Assembly (NCBI RefSeq): GCF_000016345.1
Contig: NC_009379.1
Span: 186,001-250,000 of the forward strand
Source of the DNA: Polynucleobacter asymbioticus QLW-P1DMWA-1
GTDB taxonomy: Bacteria; Pseudomonadota; Gammaproteobacteria; Burkholderiales; Burkholderiaceae
Direction of reading: 5' to 3'
DNA: 64,000 nucleotides
Shown: positions 18,635 through 26,992 of the stretch, one piece after another
How positions within the stretch are numbered: the first letter of the stretch is position 1
How the letters are laid out: every line of letters begins with the position of its first letter
The notes under the pieces: model-generated
Told to the model about the DNA's origin: nothing
Seen by the model: only the letters and a program-made list of their open reading frames with translations
Database searches by the model: none
Program-made: the position numbers and the translations under genes

Positions 18635-18949
18635 ATGGCAATCGCCAAGAAAAAACCTGCTGCAAAAAAACCAGCTGCTAAAAAAGTAGCCGCTAAGAAA
18701 CCAGCTGCTAAAAAAGTAGCTAAAAAGAAGCCTGCTGCTAAAAAAGTTGCTAAGAAGCGTGTAGCTGCTAAGAAGCCTGCTGCTAAAAAAGTAGCTAAGA
18801 AGCGTGTAGCTGCTAAGAAGCCTGCTGCTAAAAAAGTAGCTCGCAAAGTTGCTGCTAAGAAGCCTGCTGCTAAAAAAGTAGCTCGCAAAGTTGCTGCTAA
18901 GAAGCCTGCTGCTAAAAAAGTAGCTCGTAAAGTAGCAAAAAAAAAGTAA
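18635..18949 (+). CDS. Histone H1-like lysine/alanine-rich DNA-binding protein (zero-frame product)
   Basis: The 104-residue zero-frame product is made almost entirely of Lys, Ala, Pro, Val and Arg in repeated AAKKPAAKKVA blocks, starting MAIAKKKPAAKK, with a GAAGGAG ribosome binding site. Such proteins resemble the C-terminal tail of eukaryotic histone H1 and the Bordetella BpH1 protein and compact DNA non-specifically. The frame ends at TAA (18947-18949) right after a run of nine A, in the context A AAA AAG TAA. The reading continues in the -1 frame with the same composition, so the full gene probably extends to 19062. Confidence 0.85.
   Translation: MAIAKKKPAAKKPAAKKVAAKKPAAKKVAKKKPAAKKVAKKRVAAKKPAAKKVAKKRVAAKKPAAKKVARKVAAKKPAAKKVARKVAAKKPAAKKVARKVAKKK
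18714..18930 (+). repeat. In-frame tandem repeats in the histone-like gene
   Basis: Two 45 bp units encoding VAKKRVAAKKPAAKK are followed by two or more 42 bp units encoding VARKVAAKKPAAKK. The DNA copies are nearly identical, so copy number may vary between strains. Confidence 0.85.
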
Positions 18950-19062
18950 GTAAGCCTGCTGCGAAGAAAGCGGGCTCTGCTGTAAAAAAGCCCGTGGCTA
19001 AGAAAGCTGCGCTAGCAACATCTGCCGCTGCTTGGCCCTTCCCAACTGGCACACGTCCTTAA
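18941..19062 (+). CDS. -1 frame continuation of the histone H1-like protein
   Basis: After the A9 run, the -1 frame reads VSKPAAKKAGSAVKKP, then a KK/AA-rich stretch ending AWPFPTGTRP and TAA at 19060-19062, about 38 residues. The Lys/Ala/Pro composition and the Trp-Pro-Phe-Pro tail, which I recall as the usual end of betaproteobacterial H1-like proteins, show this is genuine coding sequence of the same gene. It has no start codon or ribosome binding site of its own. It is reached either by -1 slippage on A AAA AAG, or because one A is missing from the homopolymer (real mutation or sequencing error). A short GCGGGC/GCCCGT stem (from 18969) lies downstream of the slip site. Confidence 0.7.
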
Positions 19063-19080
19063 TCGGACGGGTGTTACTAG

Positions 19081-19109
19081 AAGGGGTCTCTCACGAGACC
19101 CCTTTTTTT
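19081..19109 (+). terminator. Rho-independent terminator after the histone-like gene
   Basis: The perfect stem GGGGTCTC / GAGACCCC with a TCAC loop is followed by seven T. It lies just beyond the -1 frame stop at 19062, not after the zero-frame stop at 18949, which fits the longer product being the functional gene end. Confidence 0.9.
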
Positions 19110-19129
19110 ATTGCCGTATTTTTGGGTGC

Positions 19130-20089
19130 TTAGAGGCTAAATCCAAATGCCGACTTAAATTGCGCAGCGATCTGATCGTGGCTAAGTTGGTGATTTTGTG
19201 GTCCTTGATGGGTGATTTTGATCGAGCCCATGAGGCTGGCGAGGCGACCGGTAGTTTCCCAGTCTAAGCCATTTTCAAGGCCAAACAATAATCCACCACG
19301 AAATGCATCACCACATCCCGTTGGATCAATGACTTTCGTAGCGGGAACAGGCGGAATCGCAATGCATTTGCCGTCAGTGTAAATATCAGCGCCTTCAGCA
19401 CCTTTGGTTACGATGAGTGCTTTGACTCTTTCTGCAACCTTTGCCAGGCTTAAGCCAGTTCTTTGTGAAAGCATCTCGCCTTCATAGTCATTCACAGCTA
19501 AGTAGCTAGCGATATCCACTAATTCCAGTAACTCAGGGCCGTTAAACATAGGCAAACCTTGGCCTGGATCAAAAATAAAGGGAATATTGGCATCAGCTAA
19601 TTGATGACAGTGCTCCCACATTCCTTGGCGACCATCTGGCGCAACGATACCTAGCTTGGCTGCACTTTTTGAGTTTTTGCTACGCTCTGCAACTACATCA
19701 GATACTTGGTTGAGATGGGATTCACCCATAGCGCCTGGATGGAATGCGGTGATTTGATTGTTGGCTTGATCGGTGGTGATCATTGCTTGTGCGGTGAATG
19801 CATGATCAATTTGACGAATGTGACTGGCATCAATCTTGAGTTCCTCTAAGCGATCCATGTAGGGTGCAGCGTCGCCGCCTACAGTTGCCATGATGATGGG
19901 GTCGCCACCCAAAAGGCTTAGGTTGTATGCAATATTGCCAGCACAACCACCAAATTCTCTTCGCATGGTAGGTACAAGAAAGGCGACATTCAGAATATGA
20001 ATTTGCTCAGGCAGGATTTGATCGGCAAATTTGCCTTCAAAGTTCATGATGGTGTCGTAAGCGATTGAACCGCAGATCAGGCTAGCCAT
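19130..20089 (-). CDS. PfkB/ribokinase-family kinase (adenosine kinase-like)
   Basis: The 319-residue protein begins MASLICGSIAYDTIMNFEGKF and has the family's first signature FGGCAGNIAYNLSLLGG and the second signature with catalytic Asp, DPTGCGDAFRGGLLFGL (about residues 257-273). Substrates of close relatives are sugars or adenosine; MNFEGKFADQILPEQIHILNVAF resembles adenosine kinase-like sequences in betaproteobacteria, but the substrate is unproven. It lies downstream of the prmA fusion gene on the same strand with a 44 bp gap, and may be the operon's last gene. Confidence 0.85.
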   Translation of the reverse strand: MASLICGSIAYDTIMNFEGKFADQILPEQIHILNVAFLVPTMRREFGGCAGNIAYNLSLLGGDPIIMATVGGDAAPYMDRLEELKIDASHIRQIDHAFTAQAMITTDQANNQITAFHPGAMGESHLNQVSDVVAERSKNSKSAAKLGIVAPDGRQGMWEHCHQLADANIPFIFDPGQGLPMFNGPELLELVDIASYLAVNDYEGEMLSQRTGLSLAKVAERVKALIVTKGAEGADIYTDGKCIAIPPVPATKVIDPTGCGDAFRGGLLFGLENGLDWETTGRLASLMGSIKITHQGPQNHQLSHDQIAAQFKSAFGFSL

Positions 20090-20133
20090 AAATTACTTTC
20101 TGTAAGGGTGGGGTAGTCGGTTTAAGTGATTTA

Positions 20134-21654
20134 TTAAGGGTAAAGGGCACGCACGCGATAGCCTGCAGTGTTTTGCGGTAAAGAAATCGGTAGTTCCGCT
20201 TCAATGAGATCGCCCGACGGTATGCCAATTCGCAAATATTCGGGATGCTTTTCTTGCAAAGCGACTGGCAACCATTCTTTTGGAGTGAGTTGAATCGATT
20301 GGATTTCAGATTCTTCAGCATCGGTTAGCATGATCTCCAAATGAGGAGGTAAAACTGCGATTGCTAAGCGATTTTGTATTTCAACTTGCATCATAGATGG
20401 ATTGCTGGCGTTTTTAAGGCCCTCTAGCCCGTTTTCTGGTGACATGACAGCCAAAGTTATTTTCCAAGCAGCAAAATCGCTTACGGGGCGATTTAGACAG
20501 CCTAGTGCGCGACACAATTTTTGATCAATTTTTTGTAAAACTGAAAATGCACCAACTGAAAATGCATTTGAGCTGCCATCAACGCGTGGTGCTAATGCTG
20601 GAAGTAGAGAATTTCTAGAAAGATGCTCTCCGAACACGAGGAGCAAAAGAAAAAACCCACAAAGAAGCGTTAACTTAAGACTTTTTTTTTGAGCTGGAAG
20701 GGCTGAGATACTTTTTTTGTCCTCTTTTGCAAGAGTTCCGTGTAGACAAACCCAACCTTCACTCTCTTTCCAAACAGAAAGCTTGAGCCATTGGCTGTAA
20801 GTAGCGATTACCTCGTCTGCTTGCCTTGCTAACACTCCAGAAAGAACGATTTGACCGCCTGGGCACATTTTATTTACTAGTGCGGGAGCAAGCACTTGAA
20901 GTGGATTAGCCAAAATGTTGGCCATCACGATGTCATATTTGGTTTCTGCGGCAAGTTCTGGCGCATTTTCATTGGGCAGAACAAAACGAATGACGGTGTT
21001 GTTGATTTCTGCGTTGCTACGCGCTGCTACCATCGCTTGAGGATCGATATCTGTACCGATTACTGGATTACAGCCTAGTTTTGCTGCGGCAATTGCCAAA
21101 ATGCCTGAGCCGCATCCATAGTCGAGCAAACTTTGGTTTTGCAGATGACTGTTTTGCTCTAGCCATAACAAACATAAATGGGTGGTTGGATGACTGCCTG
21201 TGCCAAATGCAAGACCTGGATCAACTGCTAAGCAAATGGCATTTGGATCGGTCGGCGCTTCGTGCCATGAAGGAACTACCCAAATACGCTCACCAATTTG
21301 AATCGGGGCAAACTGACTTTGTGTCAGCCGCACCCAGTCTTGCTCTTCAACTGTTTTTTCTTGAGGGTGTGCTAACTGAAACCCAGCCTCCTTGAGCGCA
21401 ACGAGAAGTTCTGGAATAAATTCTGCGCTACCTGAGGCATCAATATCGGGATTAAACAGCGCAGTGACAGCAGATCTATCCCATGCTTGGACTTCTGGCG
21501 ATAGGCCAGGCTCCCCATAAAGCGGATTTTCATCATATCCACCTGCAGCATCATCTTCAACTGTGACAGAAAGTGCGCCTAAATCGAGTAGGGCATCACC
21601 TAAAGGTTCAGCAGTTTCAGCGGCTACCGTGAATACCAGCTCACGATAAGACAT
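20134..21654 (-). CDS. prmA: Ribosomal protein L11 methyltransferase PrmA fused to a DUF3426 domain
   Basis: Residues 1 to about 308 are PrmA: MSYRELVFTVAAETAEPLGDALLDLGALSVTVED, LAVDPGLAFGTGSHPTTHLCLLWLE, the SAM site LLDYGCGSGILAIAAAKLG and the NILANPL motif. PrmA trimethylates ribosomal protein L11 in the cytosol and normally ends near residue 300. Here the frame continues through a Lys-rich linker, one membrane helix (LTLLCGFFLLLLVFGEH, about 325-342) and a DUF3426-like domain containing LCRALGCLNRPVSDFAAWKI. In relatives, DUF3426 is a separate downstream gene with an N-terminal zinc ribbon; that ribbon is missing here. The gene is 17 bp downstream of accC. Confidence 0.88.
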   Translation of the reverse strand: MSYRELVFTVAAETAEPLGDALLDLGALSVTVEDDAAGGYDENPLYGEPGLSPEVQAWDRSAVTALFNPDIDASGSAEFIPELLVALKEAGFQLAHPQEKTVEEQDWVRLTQSQFAPIQIGERIWVVPSWHEAPTDPNAICLAVDPGLAFGTGSHPTTHLCLLWLEQNSHLQNQSLLDYGCGSGILAIAAAKLGCNPVIGTDIDPQAMVAARSNAEINNTVIRFVLPNENAPELAAETKYDIVMANILANPLQVLAPALVNKMCPGGQIVLSGVLARQADEVIATYSQWLKLSVWKESEGWVCLHGTLAKEDKKSISALPAQKKSLKLTLLCGFFLLLLVFGEHLSRNSLLPALAPRVDGSSNAFSVGAFSVLQKIDQKLCRALGCLNRPVSDFAAWKITLAVMSPENGLEGLKNASNPSMMQVEIQNRLAIAVLPPHLEIMLTDAEESEIQSIQLTPKEWLPVALQEKHPEYLRIGIPSGDLIEAELPISLPQNTAGYRVRALYP

Positions 21655-21670
21655 AGAGGGCTCGCATCAA

Positions 21671-23035
21671 TTAGGATTTACCGCGACTAGCTGCTTGCTC
21701 TTCCAGGCGATGCTCCAGATAGTGAATGCTGGTGCCACCTTCCATGAAGTTGGGATCAAGCATGAGTTCACGATGCAATGGAACATTGGTAGTAATGCCG
21801 TCAATCACCATTTCTGAAAGGGCAATTTGCATGCGACGGATTGCTTGTTCACGGGTATTTCCGTAAGAAATTAATTTACCAATCATGGAATCATAGTTTG
21901 ATGGAACCACATATCCACTATAGGCATGCGAGTCCACGCGAATGCCGGGGCCGCCAGGCATGTGGAATGAACCAATGCGACCAGGACTTGGAGTGAACTT
22001 GAAAGGATCTTCTGCATTTAAGCGACATTCGATCGCATGTCCACGGAAAACAATATCCTTTTGGCGATAAGCGAGCTTTAGTCCAGCGGCAATACGAATC
22101 TGTTCTTGAACAATATCGACGCCAGTAATCATTTCGGTAACTGGATGCTCCACTTGAACGCGAGTATTCATCTCAATAAAGAAGAATTCGTTGTTTTCGT
22201 AGAGAAACTCAAAAGTTCCGGCGCCACGATAGCCAATTTTGCGACAAGCTTCTGCGCAACGCTCACCAATTTTAGCGATGAGACGACGATCAATTCCTGG
22301 TGCTGGCGCTTCTTCAATCACTTTTTGATGGCGACGCTGCATAGAGCAATCGCGCTCACCCAACCAAATGGCATTGCCATGAGTGTCTGCCAGGATCTGA
22401 ATTTCTACATGGCGAGGTTTCTCTAAAAACTTCTCCATATAGACTTCTGGATTGCCAAACGCACGACCTGCTTCTTCTTTGGTCATATTGACAGCATTGA
22501 GCAGCGCTGCTTCAGTGTGTACAACACGCATACCGCGTCCACCACCACCGCCTGCGGCTTTAATGATGACTGGGTAGCCTACTTTTTTTGCGGTTGCAAT
22601 AATTTCTTTTGGATTGTCAGGTAGGGCACCTTCTGATCCAGGAACGCAAGGCACGCCGGCTTTGATCATGGCGCGTTTTGCAGAAACTTTATCGCCCATG
22701 AGGCGAATGGAAGCTGCTGTTGGTCCGATAAATGCAAAGCCGGATTTCTCAACCCGTTCAGCAAAGTCCGCATTTTCAGAAAGAAAGCCATAGCCTGGGT
22801 GAATCGCTTCTGCATCGGTTACTTCTGCTGCAGAAATAATCGCTGGCATATTGAGATAGCTCAGTGGTGAAGGTGCGGGCCCAATGCAAACTGCCTCATC
22901 GGCTAGCTTCACATACTTCGCTTCTTTATCCGCAGTGGAATACACCACTACAGTTTTAATTCCCAACTCGCGGCACGCGCGTTGGATGCGGAGAGCAATT
23001 TCTCCCCGATTGGCAATCAGAATCTTATCGAACAT
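21671..23035 (-). CDS. accC: Acetyl-CoA carboxylase, biotin carboxylase subunit
   Basis: The 454-residue ATP-grasp enzyme starts [33 protein letters not shown] and shows [16 protein letters not shown], the glycine-rich ATP lid [24 protein letters not shown] and the catalytic [16 protein letters not shown]. It carboxylates the biotin on AccB using bicarbonate and ATP. It lies 47 bp after accB in an aroQ-accB-accC-prmA order that is common in betaproteobacteria. Confidence 0.97.
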   Translation of the reverse strand: MFDKILIANRGEIALRIQRACRELGIKTVVVYSTADKEAKYVKLADEAVCIGPAPSPLSYLNMPAIISAAEVTDAEAIHPGYGFLSENADFAERVEKSGFAFIGPTAASIRLMGDKVSAKRAMIKAGVPCVPGSEGALPDNPKEIIATAKKVGYPVIIKAAGGGGGRGMRVVHTEAALLNAVNMTKEEAGRAFGNPEVYMEKFLEKPRHVEIQILADTHGNAIWLGERDCSMQRRHQKVIEEAPAPGIDRRLIAKIGERCAEACRKIGYRGAGTFEFLYENNEFFFIEMNTRVQVEHPVTEMITGVDIVQEQIRIAAGLKLAYRQKDIVFRGHAIECRLNAEDPFKFTPSPGRIGSFHMPGGPGIRVDSHAYSGYVVPSNYDSMIGKLISYGNTREQAIRRMQIALSEMVIDGITTNVPLHRELMLDPNFMEGGTSIHYLEHRLEEQAASRGKS

Positions 23036-23082
23036 GTCGGCTCTGAGTTAGGTGAAAAGGATTTAAAAGAAAGGCTGAAAAA

Positions 23083-23547
23083 TTAAGCAATGATGAAAAG
23101 AGGTTGGTCGAACTCAACGCCCTGTCCGTTTTCGCAAAGAATTTCTTTAACAACACCTGCATGCTCTGATTCAATTTCATTGAGTAATTTCATCGCCTCA
23201 ATGATGCAAAGAGTTTGGCCAACTTTGACTGTATCGCCAATGTTTACAAAGTTTGGAGACTCAGGATTGGGTGCGCGGTAGAAGGTACCCACCATTGGTG
23301 AACGTGCTACAGATCCTGTTGCAACTGGAGCAGCTTCGACAACAGGCACAGCAGCAGGAGCCGCACTTGCAACTGGAGCAGCTTGTGCATGTTGTGGAGC
23401 TGGATTTGCATATACAACTTGTCCTGCAGGAGCTGGTGAACCGGCGTTCACAATACGAACACGGTCTTCACCCTCATTAACCTCTAATTCGGAGATGCCT
23501 GACTCAGAAACTAAGTCGATCAGGGTTTTTAGTTTTCTTAGATCCAT
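23083..23547 (-). CDS. accB: Biotin carboxyl carrier protein of acetyl-CoA carboxylase
   Basis: The 154-residue protein has an N-terminal [23 protein letters not shown] segment, an Ala/Pro-rich flexible linker (about 35-80) and a C-terminal biotinyl domain with [10 protein letters not shown]; Lys near residue 120 is the biotin site. AMKL replaces the more common AMKM, a substitution known in other AccB proteins. It carries carboxybiotin between AccC and the carboxyltransferase in fatty acid synthesis. It is followed by accC. Confidence 0.97.
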   Translation of the reverse strand: MDLRKLKTLIDLVSESGISELEVNEGEDRVRIVNAGSPAPAGQVVYANPAPQHAQAAPVASAAPAAVPVVEAAPVATGSVARSPMVGTFYRAPNPESPNFVNIGDTVKVGQTLCIIEAMKLLNEIESEHAGVVKEILCENGQGVEFDQPLFIIA

Positions 23548-23583
23548 ACAAGTGCTTCCTCTCTTGTGATTCTTTAATTAAGC

Positions 23584-24033
23584 TTATCTTTGTAAACGGG
23601 CAATTGCTGCTTGAAGGGCTAACTCATATCCAATGGCGCCAAGGCCGCAAATCACCCCATTAGCGATATCGGACAAATAGGAGTGTTTACGGAACTCTTC
23701 GCGTTGATGAATATTGGATAAATGGACTTCAGTAAAGGGGATTGCGACTCCAGCCAAAACATCACGCAGAGCGACACTGGTATGGGTAAAGGCGCCTGGA
23801 TTGATGATGATGAAATCAACTCCGTCTTGTTTGGCTTTCTGAATGCGGTCGATTAACTCGCCCTCATGATTGCTTTGGAATGTGCTGAGGTCGACTGACT
23901 GAGCTTTGGCTAGTTCGCCAAGCTTTTGATGGATATCTTCTAGGGTAGTTTTGCCGTAGACGTCTGGCTCACGGGTCCCTAATAGATTGAGGTTGGGTCC
24001 CTGAATTACGAGAATTGAAGCTTTTTTAGACAT
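23584..24033 (-). CDS. aroQ: 3-dehydroquinate dehydratase, type II
   Basis: The 149-residue protein has the type II landmarks [21 protein letters not shown] (catalytic Tyr and Arg), [31 protein letters not shown] and [19 protein letters not shown]. It dehydrates 3-dehydroquinate in the shikimate pathway and is dodecameric in relatives. It heads the aroQ-accB-accC-prmA run, 36 bp before accB. An AGGGA sits just upstream of the start as ribosome binding site. Confidence 0.97.
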   Translation of the reverse strand: MSKKASILVIQGPNLNLLGTREPDVYGKTTLEDIHQKLGELAKAQSVDLSTFQSNHEGELIDRIQKAKQDGVDFIIINPGAFTHTSVALRDVLAGVAIPFTEVHLSNIHQREEFRKHSYLSDIANGVICGLGAIGYELALQAAIARLQR

Positions 24034-24281
24034 AGATCCCTATTTTTAGAGGCAGTTAGGTGTCAATTGTTTAATTTGGCTTTTGGCCACTTGCACACAT
24101 CATGCTTCACTTGCTACAGGAGGGAGTATACCTTGGTGCAGGGCTGGGGAAGTCAAAAATAATGGAAAGAAAAAGTAATTTTCCCCACTTTTAGACGAAA
24201 TTGTTGAGAATTAAGTCAAAAATACCCTCTAAGGCAATCAAAAAAAGTACGTAAAAATACCTTAATATTCAATAAAAAAAC
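24034..24281 (-). other. Intergenic region upstream of the aroQ-accBC operon
   Basis: This 248 bp gap should hold the promoter of the leftward operon. On the minus strand there is a TTGACA about 30 bases before the aroQ start, and a TATACT at about 24126-24131, but no well-spaced hexamer pair. The 12-mer AAGTCAAAAATA occurs twice on the plus strand (24150-24161 and 24213-24224), 63 bp apart; its complement contains TTGACTT. No gene or strong terminator is evident. Confidence 0.4.
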
Positions 24282-24809
24282 TTATAAAGCAGAATTTATT
24301 GCTTTTCTGAGCTCTTCTTCGCTTATCTTACCTAATTTTGTATAAGTAGACTTTCCGTTAGGGCTGATGATCACGGTATAAGGAAGGGCCCCTTGTGAGT
24401 TCCCCATTTGTTTGGAGAGATTACTTCCCTCCAGGCCACCAATAACAATGGGGTAGGAAACAGGTGTTTTTTGCAGAAATTCGCGGATATTAGAGGGTGA
24501 ATCGATACCGATACCAACAAATAAGACATTTTTCTGTAAATACTCTTGCTGAAGCTTGTCTAAAGCAGGCATTTCTTCAACGCAGGGAGGGCACCATGAG
24601 GCCCAAAAGTTCACTACCAGCACTTTCCCCTGCCAATTTTTGGTATCGACCACTTTCCCATCGGGAGTTTGCCAAGTATTAGCAAAAAAAGCCTTGATCG
24701 AGGGGTCGCTTGCCAAGCCCGTTTTGGAAATCCACCGCGATGAGAGGATGCCCGCAAAGAGTGCCAAAAGACTAATTCCGGTGATGGTGATCCATTGTCT
24801 TCGGTTCAT
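24282..24809 (-). CDS. TlpA/ResA-like membrane-anchored thioredoxin
   Basis: The 175-residue protein has one N-terminal membrane segment (WITITGISLLALFAGILSS) followed by a thioredoxin fold with the CPPC active site in VVNFWASWCPPCVEEMPAL (Cys 73 and 76). LPYTVIISPNGKSTY supplies the cis-Pro loop. It should face the periplasm and reduce or exchange disulfides, for example in cytochrome c maturation; the partner is unknown. It is divergent from mpl with a 26 bp gap. Confidence 0.88.
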   Translation of the reverse strand: MNRRQWITITGISLLALFAGILSSRWISKTGLASDPSIKAFFANTWQTPDGKVVDTKNWQGKVLVVNFWASWCPPCVEEMPALDKLQQEYLQKNVLFVGIGIDSPSNIREFLQKTPVSYPIVIGGLEGSNLSKQMGNSQGALPYTVIISPNGKSTYTKLGKISEEELRKAINSAL

Positions 24810-24835
24810 TGCAACTCCTTCGCTAAAATTCGCAG

Positions 24836-26233
24836 ATGCATATACATATTTTGGGCATTTGCGGTACTTTCATGGGCGGCATTGCCGCAATCGCTCGTCA
24901 GGCTGGACATCGCGTTACTGGTTGTGATGCTAACGTGTATCCACCAATGAGCACTCAGCTTGAAGCGCAAGGCATTGAGCTGATTGAGGGATTCTCGCCT
25001 GACCAATTATTACAGTTTGAGACCATGCCCGATTTATTTGTTATTGGCAATGTGGTTTCTCGCGGTAATTCCTTGATGGAAGCAATTCTGAACCAAGGTC
25101 TTCCTTATATTTCAGGCCCGCAATGGTTGGGCGAACAAGTTCTCTATGGCCGACATGTTTTGGCTGTTGCAGGTACACACGGCAAGACAACTACTTCAGC
25201 CATGCTCACCTGGATTTTGGAATTTAACGGATATAAGCCCGGTTATTTAATTGGTGGAGTACCGCTCAATTTCACAGTGTCTGCTCGCTTAGGCGACAGT
25301 CAATATTTTGTGATCGAAGCCGATGAATATGACACTGCATTTTTTGATAAGCGCAGCAAGTTTGTCCACTACCGTCCTCGCACAGCTCTATTAAATAATT
25401 TAGAGTTTGATCACGCAGATATTTTTGCAGATCTCGCTGCAATCGAAACCCAGTTTCATCATTTGGTTCGCACGGTACCTGGTGATGGCTTGCTTGTGGT
25501 CAATGGTGAAGAAGTTGCGCTAGAGAGAGTAATTACCCGTGGCGCTTGGGCACCAGTAGAGCGCTTTGGACAGGACCTAGAAAATGCATGGTCCTTGGTA
25601 TCGCAAGCGTCCGACGGTTTTATTGTGCGTCAGCATGGCAAAGAAGTAGCTACTGTTGCTTGGGCGCCAGATTCTGGGGTGATGGGAAGACATAACCAAT
25701 TAAATGCACTGGCTGCGATTGCTGCAGCAAATCACATTGGAATATCCCCAAAAGATTCCGCGCGTGCTTTGGCTGAATTTAAAAATGTGAAGCGACGTTT
25801 AGAAACTATTGGCGTTGCCAATGGCGTTACTGTGTATGACGATTTTGCGCATCACCCAACAGCAATTACAACTACTGTGGACGGTCTTCGTCGACGAGTT
25901 GGAAAGGCGCGCATCTTGGCTGTTCTGGAGCCCCGTTCAAATACGATGAAGCTCGGCGTTATGAAGGCGCAATTACCAGGAAGCTTGATGGCTGCAGATA
26001 AAGTTTTTGCCTACGGTGCTAGCACCGGTAAGGAATCTTTGGGATGGGATCTTCCTGATGTGCTTTCCCCCTTAAACCAAACAGAAGCAGGTAAAGCCCT
26101 AGCTTTTAATGATCTCGATGCTTTGGTAAATGTGGTTGCTCAAGAAGCTAGGCCTGGGGATCACATCTTAGTCATGAGTAATGGTGGTTTTGGTGGCGTA
26201 CATCAAAAGATACTTAATGCCATATTGGCTTAA
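24836..26233 (+). CDS. mpl: UDP-N-acetylmuramate:L-alanyl-gamma-D-glutamyl-meso-diaminopimelate ligase
   Basis: The 465-residue Mur ligase starts MHIHILGICGTFMGGIAAIARQAGHRVTGCDANVYPPMSTQLE, has the P-loop VAGTHGKTTT (near 111-120), EADEYDTAFFDKRSKFVHYRP and the Mpl-type DDFAHHPTAITTTVDGLR. Mpl attaches the recycled tripeptide to UDP-MurNAc. It complements the AmpD fusion at 13 kb: AmpD frees the tripeptide that Mpl reuses. It is followed 19 bp later by the SDR gene. Confidence 0.96.
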   Translation: MHIHILGICGTFMGGIAAIARQAGHRVTGCDANVYPPMSTQLEAQGIELIEGFSPDQLLQFETMPDLFVIGNVVSRGNSLMEAILNQGLPYISGPQWLGEQVLYGRHVLAVAGTHGKTTTSAMLTWILEFNGYKPGYLIGGVPLNFTVSARLGDSQYFVIEADEYDTAFFDKRSKFVHYRPRTALLNNLEFDHADIFADLAAIETQFHHLVRTVPGDGLLVVNGEEVALERVITRGAWAPVERFGQDLENAWSLVSQASDGFIVRQHGKEVATVAWAPDSGVMGRHNQLNALAAIAAANHIGISPKDSARALAEFKNVKRRLETIGVANGVTVYDDFAHHPTAITTTVDGLRRRVGKARILAVLEPRSNTMKLGVMKAQLPGSLMAADKVFAYGASTGKESLGWDLPDVLSPLNQTEAGKALAFNDLDALVNVVAQEARPGDHILVMSNGGFGGVHQKILNAILA

Positions 26234-26252
26234 TTTAATTAAATAGAAAGTA

Positions 26253-26990
26253 ATGATGGGCGATAGATTAAAAGACAAGATAGCGATTGTTACTGGTGCT
26301 GCAAAGGGTATCGGTTTTGCTACAGCTCTGCGTTTTGCACAAGAGGGCGCCAAGGTAATGATTGCTGATATCAATCTAGAGGCCGTTAAGGGTGCAGCTG
26401 CAAAAATACCGAATGCGGAAGCTTATGCAATGAATGTGACGGATCGTGCCAGCATTCAAGCCACCGTTGGTGAGATCATGCAGCGTCATGGGCGAATTGA
26501 TATTCTCATTAATAACGCCGGTATCACTCAGGATGCGCGCTTGATTAAGATGACAGAAGCGCAATTTGACACGGTGATTGATGTCAATTTAAAAGGTGTA
26601 TTTAATTGCACTCAATTAGTAGTCCCGCATATGTTGGAGGCTGGCTCTGGAGCTATTGTGAATGCATCTAGCGTAGTTGGGCTATACGGAAATTTTGGCC
26701 AAACCAATTATTCAGCAACTAAATTTGGTGTGATTGGCTTTACAAAAACCTGGGCGCGCGAGTTAGGCCCTAAGGGTATACGGGTGAATGCTGTCTGCCC
26801 TGGATTTATTGCCACAGAAATGGTGAAGGCTATGCCAGAAAATATCCTTCAGGATATCGAGCGCCGCAGCTGGCTTGGTCGTTTGGGTACACCAGAAGAA
26901 ATGGCAAACGTATACCTATTTTTGGCAAGCGATGAGGCAAGCTACGTTAACGGAGTTGCATTAGAGGCTAGCGGCGGGATCTCCCTCTAA
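26253..26990 (+). CDS. SDR-family oxidoreductase (FabG-like)
   Basis: The 245-residue classical short-chain dehydrogenase has the cofactor motif [12 protein letters not shown] ([14 protein letters not shown]), catalytic Ser in NASSVVG, the YSATK active site and the PGFIATEM loop. It resembles 3-oxoacyl-ACP reductase and acetoacetyl-CoA reductase (PhaB); no acyl carrier protein or phaC is nearby, so the substrate is open. Two adjacent ATG codons begin the frame. It is 2 bp before the RNB gene, indicating one operon. Confidence 0.88.
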   Translation: MMGDRLKDKIAIVTGAAKGIGFATALRFAQEGAKVMIADINLEAVKGAAAKIPNAEAYAMNVTDRASIQATVGEIMQRHGRIDILINNAGITQDARLIKMTEAQFDTVIDVNLKGVFNCTQLVVPHMLEAGSGAIVNASSVVGLYGNFGQTNYSATKFGVIGFTKTWARELGPKGIRVNAVCPGFIATEMVKAMPENILQDIERRSWLGRLGTPEEMANVYLFLASDEASYVNGVALEASGGISL

Positions 26991-26992
26991 AT

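Noticed and set aside
18541..18888. Antisense frame of 115 codons rich in Phe/Leu/Ala opposite the histone-like gene
   Set aside because: It is the reverse complement of Lys/Ala repeats; the sense frame has the ribosome binding site and the known composition.
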